A stretch of DNA of 53,638 nucleotides from a virus, in the IMG/VR virus record IMGVR_UViG_3300023174_000219, positions 1-53,638 of that record; one strand, given 5' to 3'. Below the pieces are notes generated by a model. It saw only the letters and a program-made list of their open reading frames with translations. It had not been told where the DNA came from and did not search any database. Both the position numbers and the translations under genes were made by a program. How positions within the stretch are numbered: position 1 is the stretch's first letter; every line of letters begins with the position of its first letter. This document shows positions 6,660 through 13,139 of this stretch, piece after piece.

Positions 6660-6838
6660 CAATTACGAACCTTTGGCTTTGGCATTCTATCTTTAATTAA
6701 AGATATCGCTATATCCAAATTACCAGTATTTTCAAACAATTCAATGAGTTGCTTACGCTCCCATGCCACCGCTTTTTGACATCCTTGGCATGGACATGCC
6801 CAGTCACCCCTGGCTGGTGTTTGTGTTGGATCCGCCAT
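6659..6838 (-). CDS. Small Cys-rich protein, 59 aa
   Basis: GDWACPCQGCQKAVAWERKQ is a CxCxxC motif followed by a conserved WER segment found in small actinophage proteins. Starts within the previous gene (35-bp overlap, different frame). Likely zinc binding; function unknown. Confidence 0.6.
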   Translation of the reverse strand: MADPTQTPARGDWACPCQGCQKAVAWERKQLIELFENTGNLDIAISLIKDRMPKPKVRN

Positions 6839-6974
6839 AATTATTAAACGCCTCTTCGATCTTTCTTACTAGGACTGGCCCGTTCTTGGATTCCCACTCC
6901 CGTTGTTCAGCTTCACGACGACGCTTCTTTTCTGCGCCATTTATTGTTTTGTATATAGGTACATTGAATGACAT
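6804..6974 (-). CDS. Basic hypothetical protein, 56 aa, leaderless
   Basis: The product MSFNVPIYKTINGAEKKRRR is followed by an acidic/basic helix. No Shine-Dalgarno lies before ATG 6974; instead a consensus promoter ends 6 nt upstream, so the mRNA should begin at or next to the start codon. It heads the operon running left to 3067. Confidence 0.6.
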   Translation of the reverse strand: MSFNVPIYKTINGAEKKRRREAEQREWESKNGPVLVRKIEEAFNNYGGSNTNTSQG

Positions 6975-6980
6975 AATTCA

Positions 6981-7009
6981 ATTATATAATATTTAAATGG
7001 GCGAGTCAA
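6981..7009 (-). promoter_or_regulatory. Leaderless promoter for the 3067-6974 operon
   Basis: -35 TTGACT (7009-7004), 17-bp spacer, -10 TATAAT (6986-6981), then 6 nt to ATG 6974. The predicted transcription start coincides with the ATG. Confidence 0.75.
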
Positions 7010-7079
7010 GGGTTTCGTCTATTGAATCGTCTATAGTTCTTGAATGTTCTTTTGAACAATTCCCGCATTCTTTACACAT
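6993..7079 (-). CDS. Tiny Cys-rich peptide, 28 aa
   Basis: MCKECGNCSKEHSR... carries a CxxCxxC motif. TTAAGGATAAGA before ATG 7079 is a good ribosome site. Its 3' end overlaps the promoter of the next operon. Short, so it could be a chance frame, but the Cys pattern resembles neighbouring peptides. Confidence 0.45.
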   Translation of the reverse strand: MCKECGNCSKEHSRTIDDSIDETLDSPI

Positions 7080-7089
7080 TCTTATCCTT

Positions 7090-7124
7090 AAATAAATATA
7101 GCCCCACTGTTTGTGAGGCTATAT
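7090..7124 (-). terminator. Rho-independent terminator
   Basis: A 12-bp stem (7124-7113 with 7107-7096, one G-T pair) with a 5-nt loop, followed on the minus strand by TTATTT. It closes the small-gene cluster 7136-7890. Confidence 0.75.
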
Positions 7125-7135
7125 CCAGTTTATAA

Positions 7136-7336
7136 TTAAACCTTTTTACGTCCAGTTTTCTTTGGTGGCTTTGGCGTTAGACTTGTTTCTCTACGAATAC
7201 CATGTCTATTTGTATCCACTTTAATACCAGATCTTAATCCCTGAGTAGGTCGCTTTCTTGTAGCTTCCTGACTAGTAACCGCACCAGATGCTGAACCATT
7301 TGGTGGCGGGGTCATACCAGTTCCGTCCATTGACAT
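7136..7336 (-). CDS. Pro/Gly-rich basic small protein, 66 aa
   Basis: N-terminal half low-complexity (MSMDGTGMTPPPNGSASGAV), C-terminal half basic (KPPKKTGRKKV). Start in a TAATG junction with the gene upstream. Probably disordered. Last gene before a strong terminator. Confidence 0.6.
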   Translation of the reverse strand: MSMDGTGMTPPPNGSASGAVTSQEATRKRPTQGLRSGIKVDTNRHGIRRETSLTPKPPKKTGRKKV

Positions 7337-7521
7337 TAATTCATCCCAACTTGAGGAGCACTTGTAAGAGGGAATTCTCTTACTGTGCCTAGTGTGTCTT
7401 CTGACTCTGTGTTAAACATAGCAGGTGACGCAAGTTGCCCTGGAGCAACATCATAAACATTTTGGTTTGGCATTTCTACGCCCATGAAGGCTTCTGAATT
7501 ACATCCACACATAGCGCACAT
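7336..7521 (-). CDS. Small protein with MCAMCGC start, 61 aa
   Basis: ATG 7521 follows the previous stop by 2 nt with GGGGCAGG upstream; an in-frame TTG at 7539 lies inside the upstream gene. The N-terminal MCAMCGCNSE is a Cys cluster reported in short phage peptides; the rest is disordered. Confidence 0.6.
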   Translation of the reverse strand: MCAMCGCNSEAFMGVEMPNQNVYDVAPGQLASPAMFNTESEDTLGTVREFPLTSAPQVGMN

Positions 7522-7522
7522 A

Positions 7523-7675
7523 TTATTTACCTGCCCCAAAATTTCTCATTGATTCAATGGTATTTACCATTGTTGCAGTTGTTCCAGATGGCCCCTGTGA
7601 AGAAACGTCTGTTGCTGGAAATGCTGCTGATAAAGCTTCTGTATATGTAGCCTCTGGCACATTATTTGTAGTCAT
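7523..7675 (-). CDS. Small low-complexity protein, 50 aa
   Basis: Begins MTTNNVPEATYTEALSAAFP. The stretch SAAFPATDVSSQG matches GSAFPAQDVSRQG in the next gene upstream, so the two appear to be paralogous. ATG 7675 sits 2 nt after the upstream stop. Confidence 0.6.
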   Translation of the reverse strand: MTTNNVPEATYTEALSAAFPATDVSSQGPSGTTATMVNTIESMRNFGAGK

Positions 7676-7677
7676 AG

Positions 7678-7890
7678 TTACATATTCTCTGATTCTGGAT
7701 AAGCATTTGATTCTGCACGGTTGCCCATGTCATATGAGCCTTCTGCATTAAATCCTGCGTTACCTTGTCTTGATACATCTTGTGCTGGAAATGCTGATCC
7801 AGGATTTGGAGAGTACTTTCCATCAATTGTGTTTGAGCCAGACTGTTCTCCAGTATTGGCAAATCCGTCTGTATTAATTCCGTTTGTCAT
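7678..7890 (-). CDS. Small Asn/Gly/Ser-rich protein, 70 aa
   Basis: Begins MTNGINTDGFANTGEQSGSN. AGGAGTAATAAA is a strong ribosome site. Shares SA-FPA-DVS-QG with its downstream neighbour. Heads a four-gene cluster of disordered small proteins between a promoter and a terminator. Could be minor virion or anti-host peptides; function unknown. Confidence 0.6.
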   Translation of the reverse strand: MTNGINTDGFANTGEQSGSNTIDGKYSPNPGSAFPAQDVSRQGNAGFNAEGSYDMGNRAESNAYPESENM

Positions 7891-7916
7891 TTTATTACTC
7901 CTATAGGTTTGTTATT

Positions 7917-7940
7917 TAGATGGGTCTAGAAGTCCATCTA
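7917..7940 (-). promoter_or_regulatory. 5' leader hairpin
   Basis: TAGATGG (7940-7934) pairs with CCATCTA (7923-7917), loop 10 nt. It lies at the very start of the transcript predicted from the adjacent promoter and before the ribosome site of the 7890 gene. Likely a 5' stabilising hairpin. Confidence 0.5.
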
Positions 7941-7947
7941 TGAATCT

Positions 7948-7956
7948 ATTATAGCA
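7948..7956 (-). promoter_or_regulatory. Extended -10 promoter for the 7136-7890 cluster
   Basis: TGC-TATAAT (7956-7948), no good -35. Predicted start about 7941. Confidence 0.55.
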
Positions 7957-7965
7957 TTTAGTTGA

Positions 7966-8088
7966 TTAGGATCTATAATGCTTATGCCAACATTCATCGC
8001 AAATATCTATGATTCCGCCCTCTGGTTTTGCTGCAATTCTAGTAGCTTTATTATTACAGCCACCCCATTCACATATATCAGCAAACAC
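7966..8088 (-). CDS. Tiny zinc-ribbon protein, 40 aa, GTG start
   Basis: CEWGGCNNKATR...IDICDECWHKHY gives two Cys pairs in a treble-clef-like spacing. GTG 8088 shares its G with the upstream TAG, and AAAGGATCT is a suitable ribosome site. Confidence 0.6.
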   Translation of the reverse strand: MFADICEWGGCNNKATRIAAKPEGGIIDICDECWHKHYRS

Positions 8089-8231
8089 TACTTAGATCCT
8101 TTGGCTTTTTGGCCACGATATCCTGTCTTCTTCTTATTCATTGACCCTGGCTTCTTGAATGCTGGACCGCTAGGCGTTGCAGCAATTCTTTGCTCTAATG
8201 CTTTTTTAATTTTGTCGTGGTGCTTGCCCAT
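8088..8231 (-). CDS. Small basic protein, 47 aa
   Basis: Begins MGKHHDKIKKALEQRIAATP and continues with PAFKKPGS and KKKTGYRG segments; about a quarter of residues are Lys or Arg. It could bind nucleic acid. It overlaps the upstream gene by 26 bases and the next by one. Confidence 0.6.
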   Translation of the reverse strand: MGKHHDKIKKALEQRIAATPSGPAFKKPGSMNKKKTGYRGQKAKGSK

Positions 8232-8349
8232 GCTCTATCATCCTTAATATATATCTTATTACTTCGTGAGGCTTCCAATCTGGAGGCAACTCTAAATATC
8301 TAATTTCATCCGCTATCTTTTGTCTTACTAGATCTTGAACGTAATCCAT
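8206..8349 (-). CDS. Hypothetical protein, 47 aa
   Basis: Begins MDYVQDLVRQKIADEIRYLE; helical. Only a weak GTGGA precedes ATG 8349. First gene after the terminator of the surface-protein gene. Confidence 0.5.
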   Translation of the reverse strand: MDYVQDLVRQKIADEIRYLELPPDWKPHEVIRYILRMIEHGQAPRQN

Positions 8350-8371
8350 TCCACAATTCTATCATTTAAAT

Positions 8372-8409
8372 ATTAAAGGGGCAAGACCCTGAAGTCCTGC
8401 CCCTTTAAT
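8372..8409 (-). terminator. Strong rho-independent terminator
   Basis: A perfect 12-bp stem (8372-8383 with 8398-8409) and a 14-nt loop, followed on the minus strand by a T/A-rich tail. It lies 9 bases after the stop of the secreted protein gene. Confidence 0.75.
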
Positions 8410-8417
8410 TAGAAGAT

Positions 8418-9434
8418 TTACTTCTTTAGTGTAACCTTTAGCTTAGGGAACTTGGCATTCCACTTTTTTGCTAGAGCGTTATACTCTGCTACATATGTAG
8501 CCTTTGCAAGGTCCGCTGCTGCCTTAGCTGTTGCTGCATCGGTCAACGCCTTTGCTGCTGCAGTTGCTGCTGCTGCCTTTGTTGCGTCATGTGCAGCCTT
8601 TTCTGCTGCAAGGGAAGCGTTTGCTGCTGCAAGCTGAGCTGATACAACCGCAAGTTCTGATGCTAGATCACGAACTACAATTGTTGCATTTACTGCACCA
8701 ACTGGTGCTGATAGACCAGTTACTGCTGATGCTACTGTTGCATATGCTGTAATAGCAACTGAACCTGAAGCAGGAAGTGTTAATGTCTGTTCCTTTGTTC
8801 CTAATGTTGCTACCGCTGAATCTGTTGTAAGCGCTGTTGCTGTTGCAACACCATTTGAAGATACCAAAGTGTTAATTGTTGCGCCACTCTTTAGGTTACC
8901 AAATACATCGTATCCTGATACCTTAAGGGTTGCTACTGTTCCTGCTGCGCCTGATGTAGGTGCATTTAGGATAATTGAGTTCAAAGCACCTGCTGTGCCC
9001 TGTACGTAATATGTAGTTGTGTTTCCACCAACAGTAACTGCTACTGTTCCTACTGCAGTAGTTTTAGTATATACATAAAACTCCGCTGTTGTTCCTGTTC
9101 CAACATTAATTGTTAGAGACGATGATCCGCTTGAAGCGGTTACTGGAGCAGTTGATGTTGCAAGTGCTGGAACAATAGTTGCATTTGTTGCAACTGCTGA
9201 AACAGCTGTTCCAGTGTCAACAGATGTGACAGCAATCTTCAATGCATCTGCTGCATCTACACTGTTGTCTGCTGGTACTGGGAGTGCTACAGGAGCTGTT
9301 GCTGCTGTACCACCTGTTGCTGCACTACCATTTACTGTAAGAGTAATGGTTGCCGCATTAGCTGCAGTTGATACAAGCATTGTGCTAGTCAGGGCTGCAG
9401 CGATGATTAGCGATACTTTCTTGAATGACTTCAT
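8418..9434 (-). CDS. Secreted surface-type protein, 338 aa
   Basis: A classical signal peptide (KKVSLIIAAALTSTMLVS, cleavage near ANA at 25-27) precedes about 220 residues of Thr/Val/Gly-rich beta repeats with Ig-like character, and a C-terminal Ala/Lys-rich helix ending ALAKKWNAKFPKLKVTLKK. This helix and end resemble abundant secreted proteins of freshwater actinobacteria (recalled, not searched). AAGGAGAAAT precedes the ATG and a terminator follows, so it is a one-gene unit. It could remodel or mask the host surface, or be a virion decoration; the signal peptide favours the former. Confidence 0.7.
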   Translation of the reverse strand: MKSFKKVSLIIAAALTSTMLVSTAANAATITLTVNGSAATGGTAATAPVALPVPADNSVDAADALKIAVTSVDTGTAVSAVATNATIVPALATSTAPVTASSGSSSLTINVGTGTTAEFYVYTKTTAVGTVAVTVGGNTTTYYVQGTAGALNSIILNAPTSGAAGTVATLKVSGYDVFGNLKSGATINTLVSSNGVATATALTTDSAVATLGTKEQTLTLPASGSVAITAYATVASAVTGLSAPVGAVNATIVVRDLASELAVVSAQLAAANASLAAEKAAHDATKAAAATAAAKALTDAATAKAAADLAKATYVAEYNALAKKWNAKFPKLKVTLKK

Positions 9435-9484
9435 TCTATTTATTTCTCCTTAAATTAATCTGCCTCTTTAAGAGCACAGAAGTT

Positions 9485-9499
9485 TGTGACATGTTCACA
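9485..9499. promoter_or_regulatory. Operator-like interrupted palindrome
   Basis: TGTGA-CATGT-TCACA, 15 bp, about 50 bp upstream of the secreted-protein gene. Resembles CRP/FNR or repressor half-site geometry; no clear -10/-35 pair was found around it. Confidence 0.4.
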
Positions 9500-9535
9500 C
9501 TATGTAAGACGCTTTTGTAATTAAAATGTCGCTGT

Positions 9536-9736
9536 CTAATGTAACATATTTATTCTTACTTGAAATGAACACGGATCTCCGCCCTCATCCCATTCTTGCA
9601 TTTCTTCTTCGTCCATTGGCGGACCATCATGAGTATTGCAAAATACATCTGATATCCATCCACGATCAAAACCATTCTTAAGCCAAATATCAAACTCTAA
9701 AGCATTAGAGTCCGTGGCATCAAAATCTATAACCAT
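9536..9736 (-). CDS. Conserved actinophage hypothetical protein, 66 aa
   Basis: FDIWLKNGFDRGWISDVFCN, THDGPPM, and GGDPC follow a recurrent small actinophage pattern (FxxWLxxGxxxGW...CxTHDGxPM...GGDPC). Two Cys and His could bind metal. Overlaps thioredoxin by 10 bases. Confidence 0.7.
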   Translation of the reverse strand: MVIDFDATDSNALEFDIWLKNGFDRGWISDVFCNTHDGPPMDEEEMQEWDEGGDPCSFQVRINMLH

Positions 9737-10029
9737 TCTTCTAACTCCTTAAGCATTAAATGCTTTGGTTTAGCTCCAATTATAGTTTTAACTGGTTGAC
9801 CATCCTTAAATAATACCATAGTTGGTATAGAAGATACTGAGAATTCAAGAGGTTTTCCTGTATTCTCATCAACATTTAACTTACCAACCAGTAGGCCAGT
9901 CTCATTTGAAATTTCATCTAAAATTGGTGAAATCTTTTTACATGGACCACACCATTCAGCCCAAAAATCTATCAAGACTATGTTATTATTTTTAATTGTT
10001 TCATCGAATGTGCTATCTGTGACTATCAT
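9727..10029 (-). CDS. trxA: Thioredoxin
   Basis: At 100 residues it has the length of a single thioredoxin domain. The active site WCGPC is at residues 26-30 after IVLIDFWAE, and the cis-proline segment SSIPTMVLF is present. It reduces protein disulfides in the cytoplasm. In phages thioredoxins may feed ribonucleotide reductase or act with DNA polymerase, but neither partner is shown here: no reductase is in the window. Overlaps the next gene by one base. Confidence 0.92.
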   Translation of the reverse strand: MIVTDSTFDETIKNNNIVLIDFWAEWCGPCKKISPILDEISNETGLLVGKLNVDENTGKPLEFSVSSIPTMVLFKDGQPVKTIIGAKPKHLMLKELEEWL

Positions 10030-10499
10030 TATGCCTCCACATGTGTAGGCCAGAAATAGTTACAGGCCTCGCAGCAAGTATATCCCATGTCCTTATAGTC
10101 TGCATAATCACTATAGAAATAATAGTGGTCAGGATCCTTTTCAAACAATCTTCCCTTATGAGTATAGTGCAACTGATGATTATTTAACCACCATGGAGCA
10201 TCTGTCTCAAGACCTAGAAAGTTTTCTTTAAATATCTCATCAAACTGAATATGCGTGGTATTTTTATAACCACGTAGGACTATATCACGAATGATGGCTT
10301 CATTGTATAGGAACAACCAATCTTCATGTCCCCGCCACATTTTAACTGCTGGGTGATTACGCCATGCGCCTGTCTCTCCGTACAGTCCAGCTAATGATTT
10401 AAGTATTTGTAGGTTCTCTACACTTTGTTTAATTAAACGCTTACGATCAAGGTTACGTGCAGTTTCTTGAAAGTCCGCCTCTGGTAAGAATGTTTGCAT
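10029..10499 (-). CDS. Pyrimidine-dimer glycosylase/endonuclease V-type protein, 156 aa
   Basis: MQTFLPEADFQETARNLDRK, then GAWRNHPAVKMWRG, match the family related to T4 DenV (MSMEG_6728-type) that carries an N-terminal LDRKRL...KQ region and a NHPAVKMW motif. ATG 10499 is preferred over the frame start at 10541 because the family begins here and a promoter abuts it. It probably excises UV-induced pyrimidine dimers. The C-terminus has CCEAC. The mRNA should be leaderless. Confidence 0.75.
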   Translation of the reverse strand: MQTFLPEADFQETARNLDRKRLIKQSVENLQILKSLAGLYGETGAWRNHPAVKMWRGHEDWLFLYNEAIIRDIVLRGYKNTTHIQFDEIFKENFLGLETDAPWWLNNHQLHYTHKGRLFEKDPDHYYFYSDYADYKDMGYTCCEACNYFWPTHVEA

Positions 10500-10506
10500 G
10501 TTATCT

Positions 10507-10535
10507 ATTCTACTAAATATGAGAAGATTGGTCAA
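10507..10535 (-). promoter_or_regulatory. Leaderless promoter for the glycosylase gene
   Basis: -35 TTGACC (10535-10530), 17-bp spacer, -10 TAGAAT (10512-10507), 7 nt to ATG 10499. Shares the 15-mer TATTTAGTAGAATAG with the subtilase promoter. Confidence 0.7.
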
Positions 10536-10549
10536 TACCAATCTAATAA

Positions 10550-10759
10550 TTATTTATCTTTAAGTTCGTCTGCTGCTGAATTAAACCTATTCATAAAATT
10601 TTGAATTACAAATATGGTTGTTTCATGAGCATTTTTAGATAATGCCTGAAACGCTAAATCGTTTCTTTCATTTTCTGGCACTGCTGCCGACCATTTGTTG
10701 TAAAGATCTGTTGCAACTTCTTCAATGATAGACTCTAAAACCGTCATCTGTTTATCCAT
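10550..10759 (-). CDS. Hypothetical protein, 69 aa
   Basis: Helical, begins MDKQMTVLESIIEEVATDLY; AAGGAGCTATAA precedes the ATG. Overlaps the subtilase gene by 8 bases, so the two are probably translated together. No family recognised. Confidence 0.6.
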   Translation of the reverse strand: MDKQMTVLESIIEEVATDLYNKWSAAVPENERNDLAFQALSKNAHETTIFVIQNFMNRFNSAADELKDK

Positions 10760-11675
10760 TTATAGCTCCTTGTAGATTAATTAGCTTACCAGTATTTGAT
10801 TTGCTATTTACTGTTACTGATGTTTTTGAAACTAATGAGTATATATCATTCAAAGACATGGTAGGCTTTGCCTGCTTAATGGCAATCCACTGAGATGCTG
10901 CTACCTGAGTAGATACCGATGTACCAGAAGCATTTTTAGTGGTACCGCCTGGTAAAAATACCTTCATGGCACCATTTGCATAAAAATCTAAAAGAGCATT
11001 ATCACCATTTGAATATAACTCAATGCCATATTTAGTTGCAGCACCAATAGAAATAGATTCTGGGATGCATGAAGGCCAATCAATTCTTGTATAATCTCTA
11101 TTGTTTCCTGCTGCAAAAAATGCTGGGATATTAGAAACAGCAAGAGACTGAATCAGTCCTTTAGTTTTAGGCGTAATTGGGCAGTAATCTTTATATAATG
11201 ATAACTCATGGTGACCCTGAGACATTGAAACAGCTTGAATGTTAAATCGATCTTTATTGTCTGAGACCCATTTTAATGCATTAATTACAGTATCTTCATA
11301 AGAGATTTGTCTGTCACCATTAATATTTTGTCCAATAATACGTATAAATACAATCTTCATATTTGGATTAGACTGTACTGCTACTGATGCCATTTGAGTT
11401 CCATGATCAAACCCGCCCTTGGAATACATTTCTTTTTTTAGGGTTGCGGATCCTGGACCCTCCATAAAAGTCTGACCATTTGGACATGAAGCCCATTCAA
11501 GAATGCAAACTTCATAAGCAATCTTGTCTTTAAAAATAGGTAAAGATGTGTCTAGAGCCGTATCAAGTATGGCAAGCGTGGGTAGGTCTGTTGTTTGATT
11601 TTTAAGGGCAGCATTAGCTGTTGTAGGTATTAGTAGTGTTAGGGCAATTAAGGCCGCTGTTATTTTTTTATTCAT
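10752..11675 (-). CDS. Secreted subtilisin-like serine protease (S8), 307 aa
   Basis: Signal peptide MNKKITAALIALTLLIPTTA, cleavage near residue 22. Catalytic Asp38 in LAILDTALD, His91 in GFDHGTQMA and Ser253 in NASGTSVST, with the oxyanion region FFAAGNNRD at 187-194, so the triad is complete. There is no long pro-region. The start at 11675 is set by the signal peptide and a promoter 7 nt upstream; the frame is open to 11711. It should be exported and act at or outside the host envelope: receptor shaving, activation of lysis, or attack on competitors are possible. Confidence 0.85.
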   Translation of the reverse strand: MNKKITAALIALTLLIPTTANAALKNQTTDLPTLAILDTALDTSLPIFKDKIAYEVCILEWASCPNGQTFMEGPGSATLKKEMYSKGGFDHGTQMASVAVQSNPNMKIVFIRIIGQNINGDRQISYEDTVINALKWVSDNKDRFNIQAVSMSQGHHELSLYKDYCPITPKTKGLIQSLAVSNIPAFFAAGNNRDYTRIDWPSCIPESISIGAATKYGIELYSNGDNALLDFYANGAMKVFLPGGTTKNASGTSVSTQVAASQWIAIKQAKPTMSLNDIYSLVSKTSVTVNSKSNTGKLINLQGAING

Positions 11676-11682
11676 ACAACCT

Positions 11683-11711
11683 ATTCTACTAAATAGGTTG
11701 GGATACGTCAA
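11683..11711 (-). promoter_or_regulatory. Leaderless promoter with palindrome, subtilase gene
   Basis: -35 TTGACG (11711-11706), 17 bp, -10 TAGAAT (11688-11683), 7 nt to ATG 11675. A palindrome with 9-bp arms (CAACCTATT and AATAGGTTG, 6-nt centre) covers the -10. The -35 contains the stop codon of the upstream gene. Confidence 0.7.
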
Positions 11712-11887
11712 GACTTATCTTTAAGATCTTTTAGTTTTTTTGCATACCATTTTCCAGCGTCCATCTCTGGTGCTTTTAGGCTTTCTTTGTCTAAAATAAG
11801 CCCAACGGATGCTCGCAGAATCTCAATTTCAAATTGAGTTCTAAGAAGTTCCATTTCAAGTAATCTGATTCTTTCTGACTTTCTCAT
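11708..11887 (-). CDS. Hypothetical coiled-coil-like protein, 59 aa
   Basis: MRKSERIRLLEMELLRTQFE... then MDAGKWYAKKLKDLK. Start overlaps the upstream TGA (ATGA). A similar N-terminal helix with KWYAKKL end is seen in actinophage small proteins. Confidence 0.6.
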   Translation of the reverse strand: MRKSERIRLLEMELLRTQFEIEILRASVGLILDKESLKAPEMDAGKWYAKKLKDLKDKS

Positions 11888-12192
11888 TCCATTTTCTCTC
11901 TATCTACTGGGGTTGGAGCAGTTGCTAAATTTCCGCATTCTGCACACAACATGTCTAAGAAATATGTTGCTATTTCGTAGTCTTCAAAAACTGTTCTGAC
12001 ATACCATTGGCTTGAGCCACAGGTGCAGACATGCGTAGGTGTTCCACGAAGGTCTAGCGCTGTAGGTGCTTCGTCTTCACCTAGATCATTTTTATCAAAA
12101 ACAAGTAGCTCGTACTTGCTAAAGAAATTTCTGATCGCTCCAACTGATAACAAACCAAGAAGGAGGGCAGCTAATCTATTTAGCCACTTCAT
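11884..12192 (-). CDS. Membrane-anchored zinc-ribbon protein, 102 aa
   Basis: One hydrophobic segment (LAALLLGLLSVGAI, residues 7-20) anchors a C-terminal domain with PTHVCTCGSSQWYVRTVFED and LCAECGNLATAPTPVD, four Cys as a zinc ribbon. Starts directly after a leaderless promoter. Confidence 0.65.
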   Translation of the reverse strand: MKWLNRLAALLLGLLSVGAIRNFFSKYELLVFDKNDLGEDEAPTALDLRGTPTHVCTCGSSQWYVRTVFEDYEIATYFLDMLCAECGNLATAPTPVDREKME

Positions 12193-12198
12193 GTATCT

Positions 12199-12227
12199 AT
12201 TATACTCTATACCTGAATGTATGTAAA
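12199..12227 (-). promoter_or_regulatory. Leaderless promoter of the 12192 gene
   Basis: -35 TTTACA (12227-12222), 17 bp, -10 TATAAT (12204-12199), 6 nt to ATG. Confidence 0.75.
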
Positions 12228-12764
12228 GGGAGGCGCAACGCTCATAGAAAATTCTGCTGCAGCCTCTAAAGCTGCTTTTATTCTTAACTTAGGGTTTTTT
12301 TGATTCTTTGTTGTGTGTAAAGAGCCTAGCGCAAAGAATGCTCCACTTCCCTCTGCCATGTAGTTAACTATATTTTCTCCGACATGGAAGTCTTCATCTA
12401 TTGTAAAGATTCTACCCTCTAGTCCAACTATGAATACTCCGCCTGAATCCTCATCAGAATTCTGCCCTATTGCTCCATACCCACCGTCTTTAAATGCAGA
12501 TTTAACTGAATCAATAAACTTAGTTCTCATAAACTTATCTAAGCCAGAATTGGTTTTAGTTGGAGTATATTTTGGAGGTGTCCAAGAGTACTGAAGGATT
12601 TGTCCCATGCGAAATGAATCAGTAAATGCAACAGCATACTGACCAACTTTAAAACATTTTGGTTCTTTTCTGGACAATATCCATCCGCTTTTGTCGTCTG
12701 ATGCAGCATGATCTGAACCCATATAAACGGTCCCGTTTTGAGCAATAGCAACTATGCAGGTCAT
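12207..12764 (-). CDS. Proteasome-beta/HslV-like Ntn hydrolase, 185 aa
   Basis: Begins MTCIVAIAQNGTVYMGSDHA. If Met1 is removed, Thr1 becomes N-terminal and Asp falls at position 17 (GSD), as in proteasome beta and HslV subunits; a Lys near the expected position 33 exists at 32 or 35 (RKEPK). Length and the later EGSGAFFALGSL segment fit the fold, including the conserved loop near the active site. It may be a self-assembling peptidase or an enzyme of unrelated substrate sharing the fold. A TATACT -10 lies 6 nt before the ATG. Confidence 0.75.
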   Translation of the reverse strand: MTCIVAIAQNGTVYMGSDHAASDDKSGWILSRKEPKCFKVGQYAVAFTDSFRMGQILQYSWTPPKYTPTKTNSGLDKFMRTKFIDSVKSAFKDGGYGAIGQNSDEDSGGVFIVGLEGRIFTIDEDFHVGENIVNYMAEGSGAFFALGSLHTTKNQKNPKLRIKAALEAAAEFSMSVAPPFTYIQV

Positions 12765-12770
12765 AATACT

Positions 12771-12776
12771 AGTATA
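12771..12776 (-). promoter_or_regulatory. -10 element of leaderless type before the Ntn hydrolase gene
   Basis: TATACT, 6 nt before ATG 12764. No -35 consensus. The same word TATACTAGT precedes the start of the 15345 gene at equal distance. Confidence 0.5.
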
Positions 12777-12796
12777 CTATTTTTAAATTCGAAGGG

Positions 12797-13111
12797 CTAG
12801 TCTATTTTTGAGTTAAATTCCATATCAATTAATGATAATTTAATTAAAGTTTCCTCAAGCTCAGACTTTACGCTTATTAGTTCCTGTATGGCAGAATAAT
12901 ATTTATCTTTCCATTCAGTAAGATCTCTTTCAACTTGATATAATTGAATTTTTAGATCTTTTAATTCCATCTTAAGATGGTCCTGCTCACGCTCACGCTG
13001 GCGAGTTTTTTCATTTTTATTTTCTTTTATGCCAGCAATTATTGCCGTACCCATGCCAGATAATACGGCTGCAGAAATAGCAATAATAATAGAGGTATAA
13101 TCTAAACTCAT
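12797..13111 (-). CDS. Membrane-anchored coiled-coil protein, 104 aa
   Basis: One N-terminal TM helix (IIIAISAAVLSGMGTAIIAG, residues 7-26) and a long charged coiled coil. The layout fits an inner-membrane spanin-like or holin-accessory protein, but actinobacteria lack a typical outer membrane and the gene lies 7 kb from the endolysin. Function unassigned. Confidence 0.6.
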   Translation of the reverse strand: MSLDYTSIIIAISAAVLSGMGTAIIAGIKENKNEKTRQREREQDHLKMELKDLKIQLYQVERDLTEWKDKYYSAIQELISVKSELEETLIKLSLIDMEFNSKID

Positions 13112-13120
13112 AATAGTTTA

Positions 13121-13126
13121 ATTATA
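13121..13126 (-). promoter_or_regulatory. -10 element before the 13111 gene
   Basis: TATAAT, 9 nt before ATG 13111; no Shine-Dalgarno in between. Would give a leader of only 2-3 nt. Confidence 0.45.
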
Positions 13127-13139
13127 CCGTGAAATAGTA

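Noticed and set aside
8418-9434. Secreted protein as a tail fibre
   Set aside because: A clear signal peptide, isolation from the tail block and its own terminator argue against it.
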